Below are positions 58,076 through 64,000 of a stretch of 64,000 nt of DNA, piece by piece. Positions within the stretch are counted from its first letter, which is position 1, and each line of letters opens with the position of its first letter. Below the pieces are notes generated by a model. The model saw nothing but the letters and a program-made list of their open reading frames with translations. It was not told where the DNA came from and did not search any database. The stretch lies in the NCBI RefSeq assembly GCF_014885015.1, contig NZ_JABMIJ010000017.1, positions 1-64,000 of the forward strand, read 5' to 3'. The DNA comes from Spirabiliibacterium falconis (lineage in GTDB: Bacteria; Pseudomonadota; Gammaproteobacteria; Enterobacterales; Pasteurellaceae). A program made the position numbers and the translations under genes.

Positions 58076-58738
58076 ATGAGTCAATTTAAACTGATTGGAT
58101 TTGATTTAGACGGCACATTGGTTAACAGCTTACCTGACTTAGCCTTATCGGTTAACCAAGCCCTCGCCGAGCACAACTTACCACAAGCACCAGAAGAGCT
58201 TGTTCTCACATGGATTGGTAACGGTGCAGATGTGCTAATTAGCCGTGCCATCGCATGGACAAACGCAGACCTGGACCAAAGTGCGGTCGCCAACATTAAA
58301 GCACGCTTTGGGCATTATTATGGGGAAAATATCTGTAATAAAAGCCGCCTTTATCCCCACGTGAAAGAAACACTGGAAACGTTAAAAGCACGGGGCTACA
58401 CCTTGGCAGTAGTCACCAATAAGCCCACTCGCCACGTTGTGCCTGTGTTAAACGCCTTTGGCATTGACGACCTTTTTAGCGAAACCTTAGGCGGGCAATC
58501 TCTCCCGAGCATCAAGCCACACCCTGCACCGCTCTTTTATTTATGCGGCAAATTCGGCATATTCCCAAAACAACTGCTATTTGTGGGCGACTCGCGCAAT
58601 GATATTTTGGCGGCGAATAATGCAGGTTGCCCCGTTGTCGGCTTGACCTACGGCTATAATTACAACATTCCCATTAGTGAATCCAAGCCTGACTGGGTAT
58701 GCGACGATTTCGCTCAACTACTGGATATAGCAAAATAA
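58076..58738 (+). CDS. gph: phosphoglycolate phosphatase
   Basis: Gph hydrolyses 2-phosphoglycolate, which arises from repair of oxidised DNA ends. The HAD motifs are present: FDLDGTLVNSLPDL (motif I, nucleophile D9), VVTNKPTRHV (motif II) and KPHPAPLFYL with VGDSRNDILAANNAG (motifs III and IV). The length of 220 residues is normal. It starts 11 bases after rpe and ends 15 bases before trpS. Confidence 0.95.
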   Translation: MSQFKLIGFDLDGTLVNSLPDLALSVNQALAEHNLPQAPEELVLTWIGNGADVLISRAIAWTNADLDQSAVANIKARFGHYYGENICNKSRLYPHVKETLETLKARGYTLAVVTNKPTRHVVPVLNAFGIDDLFSETLGGQSLPSIKPHPAPLFYLCGKFGIFPKQLLFVGDSRNDILAANNAGCPVVGLTYGYNYNIPISESKPDWVCDDFAQLLDIAK

Positions 58739-58753
58739 ATTTAAGGATACATT

Positions 58754-59758
58754 ATGAGCAAACCTATTGTCTTTTCTGGCGTTCAACCCTCAGGTGAATT
58801 AACCATTGGAAACTATCTCGGCGCACTGCGCCAATGGGCGAATTTGCAAGACGACTATGACTGTCTATTTTGCATCGTGGATTTGCACGCCATCACTGTG
58901 CGACAAGATCCTGCCACGCTGCGCAAAGCCACGCTTGACACGCTTGCACTCTATCTTGCTTGTGGTATTGACCCTGAAAAAAGTACCATTTTTATTCAAT
59001 CCCATGTGCCAGAACACACCCAACTGGCGTGGGTGCTCAACTGCTACACCTATTTTGGCGAAATGAACCGCATGACGCAGTTCAAGGACAAATCCGCCCG
59101 TTACGAAGAAAATGTTAACGTTGGTTTGTTCACCTATCCTGTGCTCATGGCGGCTGATATTTTACTGTATCAAGCCAATCTTGTGCCAGTTGGCGACGAT
59201 CAACGCCAACATCTTGAAATTTCACGCGATATTGGGCAACGTTTTAATGCACTGTATAACGATCTTTTCGCCATTCCTGAAGCCTTTATCCCGAAAGCAG
59301 GCGCACGTGTAATGTCGTTGCTGGATCCGACGAAAAAAATGTCAAAATCTGACGATAACCGCAACAACGTGATTGGGCTACTCGAAGATCCTAAAGCAGT
59401 GGCGAAAAAAATTAAGCGTGCGGTGACCGATTCCGATGAGCCGCCTGTGGTGAAATACGATGTTAAAAATAAAGCGGGGGTGTCCAATTTGTTGGATATT
59501 CTCTCGGGCGTAACGGGCAAATCTATCGCAGAACTTGAGGCGGAATTTGACGGCAAAATGTACGGACATATCAAAAGTGCGGTCGCCGATGAAGTCTCCA
59601 ATATGCTCACCGAGCTACAAGCACGCTTCCACCACTTCCGCAACGACGAAGCATTACTTGAACGCATTATTCGTGAAGGGGCAGAAAAAGCTCGCAGCCG
59701 TGCGGCGAAAACCCTAAGTGCGGTTTATCACGCTGTTGGATTTGTGGCGGAAAAATAA
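58754..59758 (+). CDS. trpS: tryptophanyl-tRNA synthetase
   Basis: TrpS charges tRNA-Trp. The class I signatures are [12 protein letters not shown] (the HIGH equivalent, about 14-25) and KKMSKSDDN (near 195-203). [10 protein letters not shown] at the start and [11 protein letters not shown] near 45 are typical, and the length of 334 residues is normal for a bacterial TrpS. It is third in rpe-gph-trpS, with ycdX following after 3 bases. Confidence 0.98.
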   Translation: MSKPIVFSGVQPSGELTIGNYLGALRQWANLQDDYDCLFCIVDLHAITVRQDPATLRKATLDTLALYLACGIDPEKSTIFIQSHVPEHTQLAWVLNCYTYFGEMNRMTQFKDKSARYEENVNVGLFTYPVLMAADILLYQANLVPVGDDQRQHLEISRDIGQRFNALYNDLFAIPEAFIPKAGARVMSLLDPTKKMSKSDDNRNNVIGLLEDPKAVAKKIKRAVTDSDEPPVVKYDVKNKAGVSNLLDILSGVTGKSIAELEAEFDGKMYGHIKSAVADEVSNMLTELQARFHHFRNDEALLERIIREGAEKARSRAAKTLSAVYHAVGFVAEK

Positions 59759-59761
59759 CCC

Positions 59762-60505
59762 ATGCACTTCCCTGTTGACCTACATACGCACACTGTCGCC
59801 AGTACCCATGCGTACAGCACGTTGCTGGAATATGTTGCACAGGCTAAAAAGTGCGGTGTGCAACTCTTCGCGACCACCGATCACGGGCCGAGCACAGCGG
59901 ATTCGCCTCACCCATGGCATTTTTCAAACCTTGGTATTATCCCTCGCATTATCGACGGCGTAGGCATTTTACGCGGCATTGAGGCAAATATTCTCAACAA
60001 ACAAGGGGAGATTGACTGCGACGAAAAAATGCGGCGCAGCCTCGATATTATTCTGGCAGGATTACACGCCCCTGATATTGTTGCTGGTGATAAACTCGCC
60101 AACACCCATGCGTTGATCAATACGATTGAAAGTGGTTTAGTGGATATTATTACCCACCCTGGCAATCCACGCTTTCCTATTGAAATCGCGCCTGTGGTGC
60201 ACGCCGCCAAGGCACACAATGTGGCTCTGGAAATTAACAATTCCTCACTGGTGCATTCACGCATTGGTAGTGCTCCCAACTGCCTTGCTATCGCAGAGTG
60301 TATTTTAGATGAAGGCGGGATGATTGCACTGGGCTCAGATTCTCATTTTGCCAGCTATCTCGGTGGTTTTGATCACGCTTGGGCAATGCTCTCGAGTATT
60401 GATTTTCCAGCTGATCGCATCATCAATCGAAGTGTGCGTGCGGTACTCGACTTTCTTGAAGCCCGTGGGCATAATCCTGTTGTGGAGTTGTCTCCCCTCA
60501 AATAA
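59762..60505 (+). CDS. ycdX: PHP-domain phosphatase YcdX
   Basis: The 247-residue protein has the PHP trinuclear metal site: DLHTHTVAS (near 6-14), FATTDHGPS, LRGIEANIL, LAGLHAPDI, and LGSDSHFASYLG near 195. E. coli YcdX is a phosphatase linked to swarming, with an uncertain physiological substrate. It is the last gene after trpS, 3 bases from it, and ends at an uptake-sequence hairpin facing the lyase gene. Confidence 0.9.
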   Translation: MHFPVDLHTHTVASTHAYSTLLEYVAQAKKCGVQLFATTDHGPSTADSPHPWHFSNLGIIPRIIDGVGILRGIEANILNKQGEIDCDEKMRRSLDIILAGLHAPDIVAGDKLANTHALINTIESGLVDIITHPGNPRFPIEIAPVVHAAKAHNVALEINNSSLVHSRIGSAPNCLAIAECILDEGGMIALGSDSHFASYLGGFDHAWAMLSSIDFPADRIINRSVRAVLDFLEARGHNPVVELSPLK

Positions 60506-60529
60506 AAAGTGCGGTTTGAACCGCACTTT
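60506..60529. terminator. inverted uptake-sequence pair between ycdX and the lyase gene
   Basis: A stem of at least 10 bp with a 4-base loop lies directly after the ycdX stop and 16 bases beyond the lyase stop. The minus strand continues with a T-run, so it best terminates the lyase transcript. Confidence 0.8.
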
Positions 60530-60545
60530 ATCTGTTCGTTTAATA

Positions 60546-62927
60546 TTAGGCTTTGCGTAACTGTACAGCGACCGCTTGCCCTGCAAGGGCTTTGGTGTCA
60601 ACTGTCAACACAGTTGTATCACCATTTTGCTTCGCTTTCACACGCTCATTATTGGCAACTTCCCACGCGCCTTTCACGCCTACCGTGATTTGTGCTGCAT
60701 TTTGTGTTGGATCGGCGAGCAATAATTGCAAACCTGCCGCAGTGTTATCACACAAGGCAATCGTAGCTTGCTCAAAGGCCAGATCAGCATAGTTACCTTT
60801 TTCCCACACCGCCCACGCTGTTATATTATCGTGTTTCACAACCTGTGCTTTCGCATCATTTTGTACAATCGTAAATGGGGTGTTTTTGGCGTGTTTTTCC
60901 GTGTCTGCCAAACTGGCTTGTGGCAGAATCACCCACGCAGCAGGGCTACCTTTTTTGTCGTGCAAAAAGTGCAGAGACGCCCATTGACGGCTCAGTTTAT
61001 CTTCAGTGCCCGCCGATTTGCGTGCAGGATTGATTTCAATCCAAGAACCTGTGCGTTCTGCCACATGGGCTTTTACTGTCCCTGATTGTAAGAACACATA
61101 ACCTGCTACACCGTCAAGATGCGCCCATTTTGGCGACTCAAGTGTGGTTTCTGACCGCACTTTCGTTCCATCAATCACCCATGTTTTATCTGATTTTTCA
61201 CCAAGATTACGTCCTTCAACCACAGTAAGTGCTTGTTCAGCTTGAGTGCTCACATCACTAACCATTTCCAGCATACCGTTTGGCGAACCAAACCAGACTC
61301 GACGGGCATGCAAGCCATCTTTATCAGGGCCAATCAAGTCCATACCCGCAAAACTAAAGCCATTATAGGTTAATCCCCCCGTCCATAAATTATCAGGCGT
61401 TTCGTGTCCCCATTCGCCTGCGGCTTGGCGTTCAAGCGGATGCGTATCAACCGTTGTACCTACAGGTGCGGCGTAGTCTAACGTTGGCCAAAAGCCATTT
61501 TCAAATTGCCCCATATCATCAGGCAAATATAAATAACGCATACCTGATCCTGTGCGTGACGCCCACTCATTTTCTTGATTTCCGCACTCATACCATGCAA
61601 TACGTTTACTGCACATGGCAATGGCCATTGACCACGATCCCGTGCGGTGTACTAAGCGATCCATTGAATTAAACATTTTCGGTGTTTTACTCGCTGGCAC
61701 ACTGACACCTTGTGCTAACGCATCACCCACTAACGCAAGATATGGAATGGCACCTTTGCTTGCCAGAGGGTCATAACTGTTGCGCTCAATCCAGCCTTTA
61801 CAGATGCCTTTCCAGCGTTTTCCAATCGCCTCAGGTGCGCCTTGGGCGAGCTGTAAAATCGCTTTCATAATTGACGCACCGTGCATTGAAGCAGGCTCTG
61901 TTATGCGTGAAACCGACCGTCCACGTACGCAATCTAGCACTTGTCCGTCTACAATAACAGGAATAAATGCTTCATCAACCGTCCAATACACTTGTTCAAG
62001 CTGTTTTGCTGGCACATCAAAGGCAGAATGACTTACCAGACTAAATAACATGGCAAGCCCACTGATTAGCACATCGCCATATGACCCGGTATAAGGAATA
62101 GTATTATGTTGAATGAACGAACCATCTTGATAAAAACCATCGCCTTCGGTAACTAATTTCCACGTTTCAGGTAACCCTTCAAGTGCATGATAAACACGTT
62201 CAGGGTTTTGTGTGGCGAGGGCGGCGCAAATCACGGCGCGCGAAAGATCTAAACGGTTGGCACCAGTGGCCAATGTTTTATCGCCTTCTTTATGATCAGA
62301 GCCAGCCGCTTTCGTTGTGCGTAAATACCACGGATCTGGCACAAAGAAATTGATCCCAGCAGCGGCAGCTTGCAGCACATCGGTTGGTAATTTATCGTGC
62401 AATAAACACATCATATCCCCCACTGCACGTGAGGCACCACTTTCCCAATCCCACCAGTTACCGTATTCCTCTTGCCCTGGGTGATAACGCAATTTCAAGA
62501 AATCACGCAGTGCCGCAATAGCATCATTTAAGACCTCTTCATTTTGATAAAATTTTGAACCAGGTGTTGCCCAGCCCAATGCTAAATCAAGTGCAGCGCG
62601 GGCCGTTTTCGTGATGGCTGGTGATTTCTCTTCACTTAAATCAAACTCATTAAACACACTTGTGCGATCGGGTTCTCGAATTAAATCTGCTAGTGTTTTT
62701 TCCACTTTGCGATCTAAGCCTGCAATGGCTTTGGCAAAACGTTCATCGCCATCCTTGAGCAAATTGCGCCCCGTGATAATATCTCCCCAGCGAGTACAAA
62801 GTGCGTTATATTGCTCTGCATTCAGTTGCGGACGAGCGTTTGCTAGTGCATTAAACACCCCAGAAAAAGCGAACAATACCCCCGCTCCTGCCGTACCCGC
62901 CAAAAATGAACGACGATCTAACCCCAT
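60546..62927 (-). CDS. polysaccharide lyase family 8 enzyme (hyaluronate/chondroitin lyase type), Tat-exported
   Basis: The 793-residue protein starts with a twin-arginine signal (DRRSFLAGTAGAGVLFAFSG) ending near ALA-NA at about residue 30, so it should be folded before export to the periplasm. It is a PL8 lyase: NWWDWESGASRAVGDMM (157-173), TGANRLDLS (N224), DGSFIQHNTIPYTGSYGD (H274, Y283) and DCVRGRSVSR (R337). The spacing of N, H, Y and R equals that of the catalytic residues in pneumococcal hyaluronate lyase. Such enzymes cleave hyaluronan, chondroitin or xanthan by beta-elimination; which one is open. A CRP-like site lies upstream. Confidence 0.88.
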   Translation of the reverse strand: MGLDRRSFLAGTAGAGVLFAFSGVFNALANARPQLNAEQYNALCTRWGDIITGRNLLKDGDERFAKAIAGLDRKVEKTLADLIREPDRTSVFNEFDLSEEKSPAITKTARAALDLALGWATPGSKFYQNEEVLNDAIAALRDFLKLRYHPGQEEYGNWWDWESGASRAVGDMMCLLHDKLPTDVLQAAAAGINFFVPDPWYLRTTKAAGSDHKEGDKTLATGANRLDLSRAVICAALATQNPERVYHALEGLPETWKLVTEGDGFYQDGSFIQHNTIPYTGSYGDVLISGLAMLFSLVSHSAFDVPAKQLEQVYWTVDEAFIPVIVDGQVLDCVRGRSVSRITEPASMHGASIMKAILQLAQGAPEAIGKRWKGICKGWIERNSYDPLASKGAIPYLALVGDALAQGVSVPASKTPKMFNSMDRLVHRTGSWSMAIAMCSKRIAWYECGNQENEWASRTGSGMRYLYLPDDMGQFENGFWPTLDYAAPVGTTVDTHPLERQAAGEWGHETPDNLWTGGLTYNGFSFAGMDLIGPDKDGLHARRVWFGSPNGMLEMVSDVSTQAEQALTVVEGRNLGEKSDKTWVIDGTKVRSETTLESPKWAHLDGVAGYVFLQSGTVKAHVAERTGSWIEINPARKSAGTEDKLSRQWASLHFLHDKKGSPAAWVILPQASLADTEKHAKNTPFTIVQNDAKAQVVKHDNITAWAVWEKGNYADLAFEQATIALCDNTAAGLQLLLADPTQNAAQITVGVKGAWEVANNERVKAKQNGDTTVLTVDTKALAGQAVAVQLRKA

Positions 62928-63020
62928 AGTAAACTCCCATTTTGATTTTTTAATAACACAAATTTATTTTTGTTATGTTAGTAAAACAATGTTTTAAATT
63001 CCATAGGGTTTACTTTATTT

Positions 63021-63036
63021 TGTGCGTACTGTCACA
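63021..63036 (-). promoter_or_regulatory. candidate CRP site upstream of the polysaccharide lyase gene
   Basis: TGTGA-N6-GCACA (minus strand) flanked by AAA and AAA matches the CRP consensus TGTGA-N6-TCACA at nine of ten core bases. It is centred about 60 bases upstream of the start point implied by a TAACAT -10 (62975-62980), a normal class I position. Confidence 0.5.
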
Positions 63037-63049
63037 TTTCATCAAAGAA

Positions 63050-63082
63050 AAAGTGCGGTCAACTTTCTGCCGACCGCACTTT
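63050..63082 (-). terminator. inverted uptake-sequence pair after the DUF808 gene
   Basis: An 11-bp stem of opposed uptake sequences with an 11-base loop, followed on the minus strand by a T-run, 16 bases beyond the stop codon. Confidence 0.8.
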
Positions 63083-63098
63083 CTATTGTGGAGAGATA

Positions 63099-63956
63099 TT
63101 AGGCTTTTTTAGCCCAGAGCTTGGTCATCAACAATATCGCTGCGCCACAGAGAATGCCGAAAATAAGGGTGGCAATAATGTTTAAAAATCCGCTATCTAG
63201 CGCATATCGTGCGAAAAAATGGTGCAAAATATCAAGATTATGCACAATGATCCCGCCACCAACCAAAAACATTGCTAATGTGCCTGCCACGCTCAACGCC
63301 CGCATGAAATAAGGCATTATTTGGATAAGCCCACGCCCAACGGCTCGGCTGACCGCACTTTGCTTTCGCATCAGCCACAATCCAATATCATCAAGTTTAA
63401 CAATAATACCAACTAAACCATACACAAACACCGTCATTCCCAACGCAATCAATGCCAATACCAATGTTTGCGTCAGCAAGGTGTACTCGCTTACCATGCC
63501 CAATGCTATCGTTACAATTTCCGCTGAGAGAATAAAATCAGTGCGAATTGCACCTTTGATTTTGACTTTTTCCTGCTCAGGCGTAAGGGCTATGGCATGA
63601 CTTTCATCGTCTTGTGCTGTTTTTTTCGGTTTGTGTGCGATTTTCTCTACGCCCTCAAAACACAAATATGCCCCGCCCACCATTAAAAGATAAGGGATCG
63701 CACTGGGCAAAAAATAAGAAATCAATAACGCTAACGGGACTAAAATGACCTTATTGAGCAATGAGCCTTTTGCCACTGCCCATACCACAGGTAGCTCACG
63801 TTCTGCATTCACACCTGTGACTTGATTGGCATTCAACGCAAGATCATCGCCCACCACGCCAACGGTTTTTTTCGCAGCGACTTTCGTCATCAACGCCACA
63901 TCATCCAGCACTGCGGTAATGTCATCTAACAGCGTTAAAAGTGATGCAAACGCCAT
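63099..63956 (-). CDS. yedI: DUF808 inner membrane protein (YedI type)
   Basis: A 285-residue protein with about six to seven membrane segments. The DUF808 signature opens the protein: [39 protein letters not shown] in two halves, and [20 protein letters not shown] follows. E. coli YedI is the named member; its function is unknown. TAGGAG lies before the ATG. It may be the second gene of a transcript, because a probable reading frame ends 11 bases upstream at the window edge. Confidence 0.88.
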   Translation of the reverse strand: MAFASLLTLLDDITAVLDDVALMTKVAAKKTVGVVGDDLALNANQVTGVNAERELPVVWAVAKGSLLNKVILVPLALLISYFLPSAIPYLLMVGGAYLCFEGVEKIAHKPKKTAQDDESHAIALTPEQEKVKIKGAIRTDFILSAEIVTIALGMVSEYTLLTQTLVLALIALGMTVFVYGLVGIIVKLDDIGLWLMRKQSAVSRAVGRGLIQIMPYFMRALSVAGTLAMFLVGGGIIVHNLDILHHFFARYALDSGFLNIIATLIFGILCGAAILLMTKLWAKKA

Positions 63957-63967
63957 AATCTCTCCTA

Positions 63968-64000
63968 TTAATTGTGATTTTTCGCCAATGCTTTAAGCTG
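63968..64000 (-). CDS. possible 3' end of a gene running in from beyond the window
   Basis: On the minus strand the last 33 bases read as ten codons, ending in LKALAKNHN, and a TAA stop, 11 bases before the DUF808 start and next to its ribosome binding site. It is too short to identify. Confidence 0.3.
   Translation of the reverse strand, partial: QLKALAKNHN

Overview
This window is chromosomal DNA from a gammaproteobacterium of the family Pasteurellaceae, in the clade that uses the Haemophilus-type DNA uptake sequence. By eye I count a little over 100 copies of the 9-mer AAGTGCGGT (either strand), many as inverted pairs just after genes where they form terminator hairpins. The proteins also fit this family: a peroxiredoxin-glutaredoxin fusion next to oxyR, a three-domain NadR, and gene orders shared with Haemophilus and E. 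coli. I see no phage, insertion sequence, CRISPR array, tRNA or rRNA. Most of the window is conserved housekeeping DNA and most genes lie on the minus strand.

Layout. 1-5,852 (minus): fkpA, yheO, tusDCB and the str operon rpsL-rpsG-fusA-tuf (only the first codons of tuf are inside). 5,957-8,658: slyX, then fabR and oxyR facing a peroxiredoxin gene across an OxyR-like operator. 8,786-13,771 (plus): hemC-hemD-hemX-hemY and a small lipoprotein. 13,799-15,996 (minus): hslV and hslU with an SMR exporter gene between them, behind a sigma-32-like promoter. 16,132-18,761: pepT-dcuC behind an FNR box. 18,834-21,782: hldD-waaF-waaC for inner-core LPS. 21,957-25,413: a TAXI-type TRAP transporter with a DUF1850 protein. 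25,628-28,142: nhaA and glyA. 28,339-30,152: purD and a lipoprotein. 30,307-32,598: a metallophosphoesterase, nadR and ubiK. 32,709-33,574: an FMN riboswitch and ribB. 33,636-36,848: an amidohydrolase with an attenuator-like leader, an HcaT-like transporter and proC. 36,915-45,116: rdgC, ppx, tamB and tamA. 45,187-51,720: recO, a purine permease and the lepA-lepB-rnc-era operon. 51,884-54,788: two tandem Nramp-related transporters. 54,933-60,505: a YnfM-like MFS transporter, a TRIC-like protein, yqfB, then rpe-gph-trpS-ycdX. 60,546-63,956: a Tat-exported family 8 polysaccharide lyase and a DUF808 protein.

The most unusual parts are: (i) the tandem Nramp-like proteins, whose canonical metal-ligand motif DPGN reads GGSH; (ii) a short leader ORF with a terminator inside it, ahead of the amidohydrolase gene; (iii) a guanidinium-exporter-like SMR gene inside hslVU, with an uptake sequence filling the spacer of the heat-shock-type promoter; (iv) a polysaccharide lyase with a complete catalytic set and a CRP-like site but no other glycosaminoglycan genes nearby; and (v) uptake sequences lying in signal-peptide codons and at a start codon. 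I did not find a clearly new multi-gene system such as a defence island.
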